A stretch of DNA of 64,000 nt from Aquificaceae bacterium (GCA_027014155.1 JALWEG010000023.1:1-64000), one strand, 5' to 3'; counted from the first letter of the stretch, positions 44,164 through 54,381 are shown. The notes: generated by a model from the letters alone, not told the origin. Program-made: numbers and translations.

Positions 44164-45465
44164 ATGAAAGGAATCATTTGCAAAGATGTCATAGAGGAGC
44201 TTGGCAAGGCCAAGGGAGAAGTTGAGGAGATAAGGGAGAAGTTCCACAACTTGGAAAAGGAGGCAACCTCGGGAGCCAGCTACGGCATGTACGCCTCCTC
44301 TTTAGTGGGCGCCCACGTCTTTAAGCTCCTAAACAGAATGAACGTTTTCAGCGACCAGCTGGACAGCATAGTTCTCTCCGTGGGTGAGTTCAACGTATCC
44401 ATCAACGACCTGGCCAAGTCCACCATGGAGATAAAGAAGTTTCAGGCCGAGATTTCCGAAAGGGTAAGCAAGGGCCAGGACAGCATATCCTCCTCCATAG
44501 AGAGCACTCAGATACTTGACTCCGTTTACAAGGACCTCAGGGGCTCGGTTCAAAAGCTTAAGAAACAGGTTCAGGCGGTAGAGGGCATCTTGGGCACCAT
44601 ACTGGACATAATGGAGCAGACGAACCTGCTGGCTCTTAACGCGGCCATAGAGGCGGCCAGAGCCGGAGAGGCGGGTAGGGGTTTTGCCGTGGTGGCCGAA
44701 GAGGTGAGAAAGCTGGCGGAGAAGACCTCCCAGAGCGCGAACCAGATAAAGGAGACCATAGAGACCATAGTCAGGGACATGGAGGACGCCTTTGCCAAGA
44801 CGGAGAAGATGAACGACGTGGTGGAGGCCATAGACAAGTGTTCGGTTCACGTAAACGAGGTCTTTAGCGATATAAAGAGCATGGTGGACGGCCTTTCGGA
44901 CATGATAGCCAACCAGACCACCGCCATGGAGGAGCAGTCTCAGGTGCTCAACACCATAAACGATAACGTTAATGTGCTAAAGGACGGCTTCAACGATGTA
45001 AAGGACGTAGGCGAAGACTTGAGATTTATAGCCCACAAAAACATAGAGGTCAGCAAAAACACCTGGAATACCTTCAAAAAGTTCTTTGACAGCATGGGTG
45101 CAACCCTGTTGCAGAGGGTCGTTGACCACGCCGTATTCATGGACAACGTCACGGAGGTTCTTGCCGGCAATCTGGACTGGACTCCTCCGCCTCATACTCA
45201 GTGTGCGCTGGGTAAGTGGTATTACTCCACGGGCCTGCAGGACGTAGAGAAGCTAAGTCCGGAAGCGGTTCAGATATTCAAGGAGATAGAGGAACCTCAC
45301 AGGAGGTATCACGAGCTCGGTATAGCGGCCATAAACGCTCATAAAGATGGCAGGGACGAGGAGGCTTACAAGCTCGCCTCTCAGATGATAGATACCTCTA
45401 AGGAGATAATAGACAAGCTCATGAGGCTGGCCAAGATAGCCTTTGACCAGGAGCTTAATGGCTAA
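44164..45465 (+). CDS. Soluble methyl-accepting chemotaxis protein with CZB domain
   Basis: Chemoreceptor of about 433 residues without TM segments, so cytoplasmic. An N-terminal helical region leads to the kinase-contact hairpin ([39 protein letters not shown]). The C-terminal 130 residues are a chemoreceptor zinc-binding domain: [10 protein letters not shown], the hallmark [11 protein letters not shown] (HxxCxxGxWY), and a later PHRRYHE. CZB domains sense zinc or oxidants such as hypochlorite. The ATG is chosen because a G-rich ribosome site is correctly spaced. Its stop overlaps the SDR start by 8 bp. No other che gene is in the window. Confidence 0.87.
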   Translation: MKGIICKDVIEELGKAKGEVEEIREKFHNLEKEATSGASYGMYASSLVGAHVFKLLNRMNVFSDQLDSIVLSVGEFNVSINDLAKSTMEIKKFQAEISERVSKGQDSISSSIESTQILDSVYKDLRGSVQKLKKQVQAVEGILGTILDIMEQTNLLALNAAIEAARAGEAGRGFAVVAEEVRKLAEKTSQSANQIKETIETIVRDMEDAFAKTEKMNDVVEAIDKCSVHVNEVFSDIKSMVDGLSDMIANQTTAMEEQSQVLNTINDNVNVLKDGFNDVKDVGEDLRFIAHKNIEVSKNTWNTFKKFFDSMGATLLQRVVDHAVFMDNVTEVLAGNLDWTPPPHTQCALGKWYYSTGLQDVEKLSPEAVQIFKEIEEPHRRYHELGIAAINAHKDGRDEEAYKLASQMIDTSKEIIDKLMRLAKIAFDQELNG

Positions 45466-46192
45466 GACCGCGATAATAACGGGCGTAAGGAGGATAGGAG
45501 GGGAGGTGGCTCGTGCTCTCTTAGAGGAGGGCTACAACCTCGTTGTCGTTTACAGAACCGAGAGCACTCCCGTTAAGGCCTTAGAGAAGGAGGGCAAGGG
45601 GAGGGTCTTGGGAGTAAGGGCAGACCTGTCGCTGGAGGAGTCCTATCAAGAGGTGGTGGATAAGACTTTGGGGGAGTTCGGCAGGGTTGATGCCTTCGTG
45701 CATTTGGCCTCCCCTTACGTCAAGCTTCCTTTGCAAGAGACGGGGATAGAAGAGTTAGAGCACCACATAAGGCCTATAGCCTACGCCTTCTTCGTGATTT
45801 CCAAAAGGCTCTTTGATGTTATGCAAAGGAACGAGGGACGGGTAAAGGGTAGAATCGTGGCCTTCGGAGATTGGGCCGTGGAGAGAACTCCCTACAGGAA
45901 TTACTCGGCTTACTTCATAGCCAAGGGGGCCTTGCATACGGCGGTCAGGGTTCTGGCGAAGGAATTTGCACCTTCCGTTCTTGTCAATTGCATAGCCTTG
46001 GGTCCCGTCCTGATTCCCGAAGGTATGGACGAGGGCAAGTGGGAAGAGATACTGAGAAGGACACCGTTGAGGCGTCAGGTGTCCCTTAAGGACGTGGTGG
46101 AGCTTACGCTCCTGTTGCTGAGAACGGAGAGCATGACGGGGGAGATAATACACTTGGACGGGGGAAGGCACCTTGCAGGCTCAGGGGTTTAA
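45458..46192 (+). CDS. Short-chain dehydrogenase/reductase
   Basis: NAD(P)-dependent Rossmann oxidoreductase of 244 residues. Seen: [20 protein letters not shown] (the glycine motif in its TGxRRIG form, as in pteridine reductase and similar enzymes), RADLSLEES, a YFIAK active site (YxxxK) in [13 protein letters not shown], and CIALGPV. The catalytic Ser is not obvious; the stretch before it reads FGDWAVERT. Start MAKTAIITG lies inside the chemoreceptor stop. Substrate unknown, with a pterin being one option. Confidence 0.8.
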   Translation: MAKTAIITGVRRIGGEVARALLEEGYNLVVVYRTESTPVKALEKEGKGRVLGVRADLSLEESYQEVVDKTLGEFGRVDAFVHLASPYVKLPLQETGIEELEHHIRPIAYAFFVISKRLFDVMQRNEGRVKGRIVAFGDWAVERTPYRNYSAYFIAKGALHTAVRVLAKEFAPSVLVNCIALGPVLIPEGMDEGKWEEILRRTPLRRQVSLKDVVELTLLLLRTESMTGEIIHLDGGRHLAGSGV

Positions 46193-46618
46193 GCTCTCCC
46201 TGAGGAAGTCCAGAAGTTCCAGGGAGAGTTTGTCAAGGGCGTCCTCAAAGGCTTCCCTTCTGGGCATCTCTCCCTTCAGGCCGCTCTCCTGCTCGTAGGG
46301 CACGCTCCAGAAGAACTCCCTCTCTTTGCCGGGAAGAGAGACCGATATTACCACCTCAAGGTTGTAGCTGGTGATTCTCTGCCGGGGTGAGTAGGCCAAG
46401 GGCACGTCGGTTATCCTCTTTATGGACACCTGGAGGGGGACACTTCCTTTGCCGCAGTCTATCCTCTGACCGGTTTCTAAGAGGGCCTCTTCCACCTTTT
46501 TGAGGAGTACGTAGTTCAGATAGGGGTCCGTACCGGGGTTTTCTACCTTTCTTACACAGACACCGCCGAAGGCGGTAGTTATATTAAAAATGAAAATTAT
46601 CAGAACTAACCACCGCAC
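46181..46618 (-). CDS. Secreted protein of unknown function, LptE-like pattern
   Basis: 145 residues with a signal peptide (MRWLVLIIFIFNITTAFGG). The mature part has an alpha/beta pattern with LKKVEEALLETGQ, ITSYNLEVVISVSLPGKERE and DALDKLSLELLDFL, the shape of small LPS-assembly lipoproteins such as LptE; there is a Cys near the cleavage site (GGVCVRK) but no clean lipobox. The LptE call is a guess from pattern. It is the last gene of a leftward run rsmD-coaD, overlapping coaD by 13 bp, and overlaps the convergent SDR by 12 bp. Confidence 0.45.
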   Translation of the reverse strand: MRWLVLIIFIFNITTAFGGVCVRKVENPGTDPYLNYVLLKKVEEALLETGQRIDCGKGSVPLQVSIKRITDVPLAYSPRQRITSYNLEVVISVSLPGKEREFFWSVPYEQESGLKGEMPRREAFEDALDKLSLELLDFLRESLNP

Positions 46619-47106
46619 GAGAACCTCTCCCTGAGCTTCTTCTCCACGTAAGGGTGAACGAGGCCTTTGAGCTTTCCACAGTAGGAGGCCACGTCTCTGA
46701 CTATGGAGGAGCTTATGTGTATATACTCTTGCGAGGGCATCATGAATATGGTCTCCACCTGCGCCAGGTTGTAGTTGGTGAGGGAAATCTGCAGCTCGTA
46801 CTCAAAGTCGGTAAAGAGTCTCACTCCTCTGACGGCCACCTTTATGCCTTCCTTTTTCATGAACTCAACTAAGAGGGAGTCAAAGCTCTTTACGACCACC
46901 TTGTCCCCGAAGGGCTCGGTCATGGCTCTGAACATGTCAAGTCTCTCCTCTATATCAAAGAGGAGCTTCTTGCCTCCGGGGGACTTGGCCACAGCCACTA
47001 CCACCTGCTCAAATATGGCGGCACTCCTCTTGATTATGTCTAAGTGTCCTAAGTGGGGCGGGTCAAAGGTTCCGGGGTAAACCACCTTCAGCACTCTTTT
47101 ATCCAT
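46606..47106 (-). CDS. coaD: Phosphopantetheine adenylyltransferase
   Basis: Fourth step enzyme of coenzyme A synthesis. Seen: VVYPGTFDPPHLGHLDIIKR with the nucleotidyltransferase TxxH motif, AVRGVRLFTDFEYE, and the ISSSIVRDVA motif. 166 residues is standard. Overlaps rsmD by 19 bp and the secreted-protein gene by 13 bp; rsmD-coaD is a common bacterial pair. Confidence 0.95.
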   Translation of the reverse strand: MDKRVLKVVYPGTFDPPHLGHLDIIKRSAAIFEQVVVAVAKSPGGKKLLFDIEERLDMFRAMTEPFGDKVVVKSFDSLLVEFMKKEGIKVAVRGVRLFTDFEYELQISLTNYNLAQVETIFMMPSQEYIHISSSIVRDVASYCGKLKGLVHPYVEKKLRERFSCGG

Positions 47107-47543
47107 AGGGAGAGCCTCGTGTCTCCGTATCTGCGCACCTGTTTAGCACCGAACTCCTTCCTCTTGTCGTGCTCAAGTATAAATATACCTCCGCAGGAGA
47201 GGACGCTCAGCGCTTTGTTTATGAGCTGCGGGTAGGACTGGTAGCTGTAGGGCGGGTCGGCGAACACGATGTCGGCCTCTCCTATCCTGCCGAGAGCCTT
47301 CAGTGCGTCGCCGGTTATGACCTTAGCTTGGGTTTTCTCCTTTATCTCCCGTGCGAGCCTGGGGTTCTTCTCTACGAATACGACCTTTGCTCCCCTCCTG
47401 AGCGCCTCCATGCCTATCTGTCCCGTGCCGGCGAAGAGGTCTATAAACCTCAGACCTTCAATGTCTCCGAGAATGTTGAAGAGGGCGTTTTTTACCAAGG
47501 AGGAGGTGGGTCTCAGGAGTTGGCTTTTTCTTGTTTTCTTCAC
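47088..47543 (-). CDS. rsmD: 16S rRNA (guanine(966)-N2)-methyltransferase
   Basis: SAM-dependent methyltransferase for G966 of 16S rRNA. Seen: RPTSSLVKNALFNIL, the SAM site FIDLFAGTGQIGMEALRRG, and the DPPY catalytic motif in IVFADPPYSYQ. 151 residues, on the short side of the family (about 180), mostly through a shorter N-terminus. Starts with GTG. First gene of the leftward rsmD-coaD operon. Confidence 0.88.
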   Translation of the reverse strand: MKKTRKSQLLRPTSSLVKNALFNILGDIEGLRFIDLFAGTGQIGMEALRRGAKVVFVEKNPRLAREIKEKTQAKVITGDALKALGRIGEADIVFADPPYSYQSYPQLINKALSVLSCGGIFILEHDKRKEFGAKQVRRYGDTRLSLWIKEC

Positions 47544-47595
47544 AGCTTGGGATTATACTTTATATTTGCTCTGAAGGAGCAAGGAGGTTTCTGTT

Positions 47596-47682
47596 ATGTT
47601 CTGGCAACTTATGTCCAGGCTCTACCAAAACTTTTCACGGGAGGATAGGAAATGGCAAAAACCCTCGGACTGCATATCTTAG
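47596..47682 (+). CDS. Possible 28-residue leader peptide overlapping speH
   Basis: ATG preceded by AAGGAGG at a distance of eight bases, a better ribosome site than most genes here, coding MFWQLMSRLYQNFSREDRKW and eight more residues, and stopping 31 bases inside speH in another frame. Translation of it would compete with or couple to speH initiation. It could be a chance frame; no family is recognised. Confidence 0.35.
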   Translation: MFWQLMSRLYQNFSREDRKWQKPSDCIS

Positions 47683-48047
47683 CGGACCTTTACGGAGTTG
47701 AGGCGGAGCGCATAGACCGCGTGGAGGACATAAGGAGCCTCCTTGAGACGGCCGTTAAGGTTGCAGACCTTACCAAGATTTCCTCTCACTACTTCCAGTT
47801 TCAACCCCACGGGGCAACGGGAGTTGTCCTCTTGGCAGAATCCCACATATCTATCCACACCTGGCCTGAACACAGACTTGCCACGGTGGACGTTTACACC
47901 TGTGGAGACCCCTCTAAGGCTTACAGAGCTATAGACTACATAGTCAGCACCCTTGAGCCTACGAGGGTTGATAAGCAGGTTCACGAGAGGGGAATACTTG
48001 AGGTCCCAAGGGAGTCCGAGCTGCAACAGGTGTTCCTTAAAATCTAA
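47652..48047 (+). CDS. speH: S-adenosylmethionine decarboxylase proenzyme
   Basis: Pyruvoyl enzyme giving decarboxylated SAM for spermidine and longer polyamines. Seen: LGLHILADLYGVE at the start and LAESHISIHTWPEH, where the chain is cut between E63 and S64 and Ser becomes the pyruvoyl group; Cys in VDVYTCGDP is the proton donor. 131 residues, the short class 1B form found in thermophiles and Bacillus. Own ribosome site GGGAGG. Links with mtnA through methylthioadenosine recycling. Confidence 0.93.
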   Translation: MAKTLGLHILADLYGVEAERIDRVEDIRSLLETAVKVADLTKISSHYFQFQPHGATGVVLLAESHISIHTWPEHRLATVDVYTCGDPSKAYRAIDYIVSTLEPTRVDKQVHERGILEVPRESELQQVFLKI

Positions 48048-48061
48048 ATCCTTTTGAGGCA

Positions 48062-48152
48062 GGAGGGGTGGCCGAGCGGCCGAAGGCGGGTGATTTGAAA
48101 TCACTTGTGGGTTAACAGCCCACCGGGGGTTCGAATCCCTCCCCCTCCGCCA
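48062..48152 (+). tRNA. tRNA-Ser (anticodon TGA)
   Basis: Class II tRNA with a long variable arm: acceptor GGAGGGG/CCCCTCC, anticodon stem GGTGA/TCACT around TTTGAAA (anticodon TGA), a long variable stem, T loop TTCGAAT, discriminator G and an encoded CCA. Confidence 0.96.
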
Positions 48153-48162
48153 AAGGTTTGAG

Positions 48163-48372
48163 ATGCTAAAGATAAAGGTGAACGGAGAAGAGAAGGCTTT
48201 GGAGAAAGAGGTAAACGTTATGGAGCTTTTAAGGCTCCTTGATGTAGAGTTCAGGGAGGTGGGGCTTGCCGTAGCCATAAACGGCGAGGTGGTTCCCAAA
48301 TCCCAATACCGCCAGACTTTGGTAAAGGACGGCGACAGCGTAGAGATAGTCCAATTGGTGGGAGGCGGCTGA
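48163..48372 (+). CDS. thiS: Sulfur carrier protein ThiS
   Basis: Ubiquitin-fold sulfur carrier for the thiazole of thiamine. 69 residues: LKIKVNGEEKALEKEVNVME at the start, LAVAINGEVVPKSQY in the middle and a C-terminal VGGG whose last Gly is adenylated and thiocarboxylated. It lies alone between tRNA-Ser and der; thiG and thiF are not in the window. No Shine-Dalgarno sequence. Confidence 0.9.
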   Translation: MLKIKVNGEEKALEKEVNVMELLRLLDVEFREVGLAVAINGEVVPKSQYRQTLVKDGDSVEIVQLVGGG

Positions 48373-48379
48373 TAGCTCT

Positions 48380-49675
48380 ATGAACAGGGTTCTCATAGTT
48401 GGCAGGCCCAACGTGGGCAAGTCAACCCTCTTTAATAGGATAGTTAAGAGAAGGAAGAGCATAGTCCTTGACATGCCCGGAACCACCAGAGACACCATAG
48501 AGCTACCGGCGGAGTGGAGCGGTAAAGAGTTCTTGTTGGTGGATACGGGCGGTCTTCTCACAGGAGAGGAAGAGGAAATCGCCTCCCTGATAAGGGAGAG
48601 CATAGAGAGGGAATTGCCTAAGGCCGATGTGATACTCTTCGTAGTTGACTCAAAGAGCCTTACTCCCTTGGACGAAGAAATCGCAAGAATGCTTTACCCT
48701 TACAAGGACAAAACCCTCCTCGTGGTGAACAAGGTGGATTCCATCAGGGACGAGGACAGGGTGTACGAGTTTTACTCCTTGGGATTTGATAAGCTGTTCC
48801 CCGTTTCCGCTCAGCACGGTAAGGGAACGGGAGAGCTTCTGGACGAGGTGGTGAGCAGGCTCCGGGAAGAGTCCCTGCCTAAAGGGTCTTCAACCAAGAT
48901 AAGTTTCGTCGGAAGACCCAACGTGGGAAAATCCTCCCTCATAAACGCGCTACTTAAGCAGGATAGGGTTATCGTCTCTCCCGTGGCGGGCACCACGAGG
49001 GACTCCGTAGAGGTTCCCTTTGAGTTTGACGGAAAGCTTTATACCCTCACCGATACGGCAGGAGTAAGGAGGCCCTCCAACGTGAATTACGGGATTGAGT
49101 TTTTCTCGGTTGGCAGAACCTTAGAGGCCGTAGATGAATCGGACGTGGTCTGCCTCGTGCTTGATATGGGTGAGGGGATAACCCGTCAGGATAAGAGGCT
49201 GGGGGGACTCATAGAGAGAAGGTTCAAGGGCTGTGTGATAGTGGCCAACAAGATAGACCTCTCGGGAATGAGCCGTGAGGATATGGAAAGCTACATAAGG
49301 AAGGAACTCTTCTTTCTGGATTTCGCACCCGTAGTCTATACCGTGGCCACCCAAGGCGTGGGAGTGGAAGAGATAATGCCGGCGGTGCAGAAGGTGGAAG
49401 AGGACTACCTAAAGGTGTTCAAAACCTCCTTCATAAACAGAGCGATTCAAAGGATTCTTGAGGAAAAGAGACCCCCCTCCGGCAAGAGGGGCAAAGAGGT
49501 GAAGGTGTATTACGCCTTTGAAGAGAAGAACAGACCCCCCACGATTGTGGTGATAACCAACAGACCCGAAGACTGGCCCGATAGCTACACCAGGTTCTTC
49601 AAAAGAAGGCTCAGGGAGCACCTGAACCTGAGACACTCACCACTGAAGCTGATTTTGAAAGGGAGGGAAGGGTGA
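48380..49675 (+). CDS. der: Ribosome biogenesis GTPase Der (EngA)
   Basis: Double-GTPase needed for 50S assembly. Seen: two G domains with GRPNVGKSTLFNRIV and GRPNVGKSSLINALL as P-loops, DTGGLLTGEEEE and DTAGVRRPS as G3, NKVDS and NKIDLS as G4, and a C-terminal KH-like domain ending HSPLKLILKGREG. 431 residues, standard. Starts seven bases after thiS. Confidence 0.96.
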   Translation: MNRVLIVGRPNVGKSTLFNRIVKRRKSIVLDMPGTTRDTIELPAEWSGKEFLLVDTGGLLTGEEEEIASLIRESIERELPKADVILFVVDSKSLTPLDEEIARMLYPYKDKTLLVVNKVDSIRDEDRVYEFYSLGFDKLFPVSAQHGKGTGELLDEVVSRLREESLPKGSSTKISFVGRPNVGKSSLINALLKQDRVIVSPVAGTTRDSVEVPFEFDGKLYTLTDTAGVRRPSNVNYGIEFFSVGRTLEAVDESDVVCLVLDMGEGITRQDKRLGGLIERRFKGCVIVANKIDLSGMSREDMESYIRKELFFLDFAPVVYTVATQGVGVEEIMPAVQKVEEDYLKVFKTSFINRAIQRILEEKRPPSGKRGKEVKVYYAFEEKNRPPTIVVITNRPEDWPDSYTRFFKRRLREHLNLRHSPLKLILKGREG

Positions 49676-49679
49676 TAAA

Positions 49680-49752
49680 AGCCGGCGGCGGGACTTGAAC
49701 CCGCGACCTAGGCATTACGAGTGCCTCGCTCTACCGACTGAGCTACGCCGGC
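49680..49752 (-). tRNA. tRNA-Thr (anticodon CGT)
   Basis: Minus-strand cloverleaf: acceptor GCCGGCG/CGCCGGC, anticodon stem AGGCA/TGCCT around CTCGTAA (anticodon CGT), T loop TTCAAGT. The 3' CCA is not encoded, unlike the other three tRNA genes here, and must be added. Confidence 0.95.
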
Positions 49753-49763
49753 TAAATCTTTTA

Positions 49764-51353
<1,590 letters not shown>

Positions 51354-51367
51354 TTATAAACCGAAGG

Positions 51368-52264
51368 TTATTTAAGTAAGTCCATGACCTTCTTTATGCT
51401 CACCCTCATGCGCTCAAAGGCCTTTCCGAGCTGGCCTATCTCGTCGTCCGACTGGATTGGAATCTCGTCGTCTATCTCACCACGGCTAATCTTATCCGCA
51501 TGCTCCCTTAAAACCTCAACGGGCTTGAAAACGTATCTGTTCAGAAGCACGAGAATTACTCCGACTATAAGTATATTTACCACAAAGGCCACCAATCCCT
51601 TGATTATCCCCTGAATCTGTGCTTTGAGAAGTATCGTCTCAAAGGGAACATAGACGAATATACCTCCCTGAACGTTGCCCACCTTCCACTGAGGGTCCCT
51701 TGAGGGTTTGTAAATCTCCTTGACCGAAGCGGGCATCGCGCTCAGGGTTCCGTGGCATCTCAGGCACTTGGCCTTAACCTTGACGGCGGAGGCCTTTATA
51801 AAGAACCTTTGGTTGTTTAAGGTCTCTATACCTTCGTAGCTGTCGCTTTTGGTCTGCCTGAAGTAGTTTATTATCTTCTTCTCCATCTGGTTGGGTGTGT
51901 TTTTCGGATTCAGGGGTGAAAAGGCCACCTGCCTGAGTCTGAAGTCCGGCATCTCCTCTCCCACCGCCCGGAATATGTTTCCGGCGAAGAAAGAAGAAGA
52001 TTGCGCCTCAAGTATGAAGTCTTCCTGTATGCAGCTGTAGCGTGAGATAAGCTGGTCTATCCTCGGCCTTAAAACACTTCTGACATAGCCCCTCGCCGCC
52101 TTGGTAAAGGCTAAGGCGGTCTGAATCCGTTCCCTGGTTCTCTCTACGGCGCTCTCCACCTCTTCCTTGTAGGTCATGTAAGCGACGGCAAGACCTTCGG
52201 CTATACCTATGATGAGTATAAAGATGGCTATCTTCCACTTTATGCTGTGGGGCAATAACCTCAT
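51368..52264 (-). CDS. Membrane heme-c sensor (Tll0287/DUF3365-like) with HAMP, no output domain
   Basis: 298 residues. A TM at ~9-29 and another at ~215-240 enclose a periplasmic DUF3365/Tll0287-like domain with one heme-c site CLRCH near residue 167 and the typical region before it (KASAVKVKAKCLRCHG). A HAMP domain follows (RYVFKPVEVLREHADKIS, DDEIGQLGKAFERM) and the chain ends there, with no kinase, cyclase or methyl-accepting domain. It is the last gene of the leftward roadblock/GTPase operon (4 bp overlap with the gene before), so signal output probably goes through the GTPase system. Confidence 0.75.
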   Translation of the reverse strand: MRLLPHSIKWKIAIFILIIGIAEGLAVAYMTYKEEVESAVERTRERIQTALAFTKAARGYVRSVLRPRIDQLISRYSCIQEDFILEAQSSSFFAGNIFRAVGEEMPDFRLRQVAFSPLNPKNTPNQMEKKIINYFRQTKSDSYEGIETLNNQRFFIKASAVKVKAKCLRCHGTLSAMPASVKEIYKPSRDPQWKVGNVQGGIFVYVPFETILLKAQIQGIIKGLVAFVVNILIVGVILVLLNRYVFKPVEVLREHADKISRGEIDDEIPIQSDDEIGQLGKAFERMRVSIKKVMDLLK

Positions 52265-53349
52265 TCTAAAGACCTCCTTACCTTATTTAAGAAGGCTTCC
52301 GAGTGTTTACCGTCTGGAATTTCGGAAGCCAGTTTCTCCAACAGTTTATCTATCATGCTTTTGGGAATTATATCCTCTTTGACGCCCAAATCCCGTAAGA
52401 TTCTGTTCCACAGTACAGGTCCTACGGGCCCTATCTCTTCAACGAAGGAGTCCCTTACCTTATGAACGATTTCCGGGGGTATCATCTCCACCTCAGTTTT
52501 ATCAAAGGATATCTCCAGGGGCGTGGGCGTGTTTATCAGGCTTATGGTCCACACGGAGACGGGACTCTCCAGCTCAAAGTTCGTGTATTCCACCTCCCCC
52601 AAGTCTAAGCTGTAGCTAAATATGGAGCTTCCCTTGTATATGAAACTAAACCTGCCACCCTTTCCGGATACCTCCTCGTATATGCCCGCATCAATCTCCT
52701 GCGGAGAGAAGAAGGTTTCCTTCTTTACCCCTATCCTCAGAGAGTTGGCCATGAGCGCTATCTCGGGCTCAAGGGTGTGTATGTGAATAAAGGTATCGTC
52801 TCCAAGCTTGCCGGCTATAAGGGATTGAGCCTCCATATCCCACACTTTGCCGGTGTTTAAGGCTATGGGAACGCCGTCGTAGAGAATGCAGACACCTACC
52901 ACCTCTATGGGATTGACCCATGCTATATAGCCCGTAAAGTGTCCCCTTTTGAAGGAGAGCAGAGCGTTGTCAAGGTTAAAGAGGGAAAACTTTATAGGGT
53001 CGGTTATCTCTTCCCCTATACCGGCGATTATGAGTGCCCTTACCTCCTCCAAGGAGTAATTCGGTCTGAATACGTTTGCGAGAGTTAAAGGGTCGGTTTC
53101 CACCACGTCTATAGCCCTGCCCCTGTCTATCCATACATAGTCTCCCATCTTCAGTTCCTCTTTGCTTCCGTCCTCCTTTACCGACACCACCTTCATAGGG
53201 TTGCCTTCCCAGAAGCCGATAAAGTCCTCGTAATCCCAGCCCTTATTTCTGATGTATCCGGTGAACTCTCTGTGCCGGAGTTCCTTTAGAAGTCCCCCTA
53301 AGTTGATTACCCCAAGCTCTAAGTTTTTATACAGAACCCTTCTCTGCAT
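52261..53349 (-). CDS. Unknown protein with two PATAN-like repeats, GTPase-linked
   Basis: 362-residue soluble protein. Two segments resemble each other and the PATAN/DUF4388-type fold: EFTGYIRNKG...GFWEGNP (about 28-51) and HFTGYIAWVN...ILYDGVP (about 137-161). The C-terminal 70 residues are helical (EIVHKVRDSFVEEIGPVGPV, MIDKLLEKLASEI). PATAN-type domains occur with roadblock proteins and small GTPases in several bacteria, which suits its place directly after the GTPase gene (23 bp overlap) and before the HAMP sensor. It may be the effector or adaptor of the module. The domain call is by eye only. Confidence 0.45.
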   Translation of the reverse strand: MQRRVLYKNLELGVINLGGLLKELRHREFTGYIRNKGWDYEDFIGFWEGNPMKVVSVKEDGSKEELKMGDYVWIDRGRAIDVVETDPLTLANVFRPNYSLEEVRALIIAGIGEEITDPIKFSLFNLDNALLSFKRGHFTGYIAWVNPIEVVGVCILYDGVPIALNTGKVWDMEAQSLIAGKLGDDTFIHIHTLEPEIALMANSLRIGVKKETFFSPQEIDAGIYEEVSGKGGRFSFIYKGSSIFSYSLDLGEVEYTNFELESPVSVWTISLINTPTPLEISFDKTEVEMIPPEIVHKVRDSFVEEIGPVGPVLWNRILRDLGVKEDIIPKSMIDKLLEKLASEIPDGKHSEAFLNKVRRSLE

Positions 53350-53896
53350 ACCTGTTTAGTACCTTTTTAACTATGGAAGAGAAGGTCTCAAGAACCCCTA
53401 TCCCCTCCGTAGCTACGCTTTCCACGTATTTGGTGCCCCAAGGATTGCAGACGGGCTCAAGCTCGTCTATGGGCAAAGCGTTGGGTAGGTCCCTCTTGTT
53501 GTACTGAACCACCACGGGGAGTTTGTAGAGGTCAAAGCCCTGCTCCTTGAGAACCGCCGCCGTCTCCCTCATCACGAGGAAGTTTATCTTCTCCCTGTCC
53601 GGGTGAGAATCAACTACGAATACCAGACCGTCAACACCCTGCACTATGGCCTTTCTGAGGGGGTGAAGCCTGAACTGGCCGGGCGTGGTCAGAATCTTCA
53701 TCTCAAAGGTCTCCCCCTCTATCTCTATGGAGCTGAGAAACATCTCCACGAACAGGGTTCTCTTTTCATCGGTTTCCATACTGACGAAATCGCCCTTGGC
53801 TATCCCCTTTTCCTTCAATATCTCATAAAGCTTTTTGACGGTGGTGCTCTTACCCGCCAGGCTTGCCCCGAAGTAAACTATCTTTAATTTCATCAT
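53327..53896 (-). CDS. Ras-like small GTPase (MglA/Arf-like)
   Basis: Single G domain of 189 residues. Seen: G1 GASLAGKSTT (10-19), a G3 region LTTPGQ (69-74) where the usual DTPG Asp is replaced by Thr, as in MglA-type proteins, and G4 YNKRDLP (132-138). It lacks membrane anchors. Its start overlaps the roadblock gene by 4 bp; roadblock proteins act as GAPs or partners of MglA-like GTPases, so the pair is a MglA/MglB-like switch. Function in this organism (polarity, motility or redox signalling) is unknown. Confidence 0.8.
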   Translation of the reverse strand: MMKLKIVYFGASLAGKSTTVKKLYEILKEKGIAKGDFVSMETDEKRTLFVEMFLSSIEIEGETFEMKILTTPGQFRLHPLRKAIVQGVDGLVFVVDSHPDREKINFLVMRETAAVLKEQGFDLYKLPVVVQYNKRDLPNALPIDELEPVCNPWGTKYVESVATEGIGVLETFSSIVKKVLNRYAEKGSV

Positions 53897-54381
53897 TGTC
53901 CGAGTATAGAGTTAAGCTTCTCCTCTATCATGTCGGGAGTAAGTTTAACAAGTTTGGAGGGCGTGAGCTTGATTTCTTTAAAATGTTTGCAAAGCTCATC
54001 AACCAGGTCCCTTATAAACAGCCTCACACTCCCTATGGCCACCCCCTTGGGACATATCACACCTATCAAAAACTTCTCGGACACGGCCTTAACTATCACG
54101 CTTTGATTTCTGGTTTCATACTGAATGGTATCCATCTCGTCCGAGTCGGATATGAACTTGGCCATCTCGGAAGCCGCACCGAAGAGGCCGCTTATTATGC
54201 TGGCTATGAACTCCACCGTAACCTCGTCCAAGTTCTTGCCGTAGAAGGATATGGTTCGCCCAGCCTTGTCGGCAAGCAGTATGAAGTCTGCCCCGCTCTT
54301 GTCTATAAACTTTTTCAAAGTCCTCCCCAACTTCTGCTCCGTCTCTTTGTCTATCTCATACTGAATTACATCAAGTTCCAT
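53893..54381 (-). CDS. Roadblock/LC7-domain protein (MglB-like)
   Basis: 162 residues with the roadblock fold: GADFILLADKAGRTISFYGK, EFIASIISGLFGAASEMAKF and VIVKAVSEKFLIGVICPKGV are the strand-helix-strand blocks of the family. About 40 extra residues at the C-terminus (KHFKEIKLTPSKLVKLTPDM) have no match to the basic domain. First gene of the four-gene operon, coupled to the GTPase by ATGA. It would be the GAP or dimer scaffold for the GTPase. Confidence 0.78.
   Translation of the reverse strand: MELDVIQYEIDKETEQKLGRTLKKFIDKSGADFILLADKAGRTISFYGKNLDEVTVEFIASIISGLFGAASEMAKFISDSDEMDTIQYETRNQSVIVKAVSEKFLIGVICPKGVAIGSVRLFIRDLVDELCKHFKEIKLTPSKLVKLTPDMIEEKLNSILGQ

Noticed and set aside
47679-48299. 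Leftward 206-residue frame across speH, tRNA-Ser and thiS
   Set aside because: Crosses a tRNA gene and two well-supported genes; contains WRRGRDSNPRWAV, the usual shadow of a tRNA-Ser.
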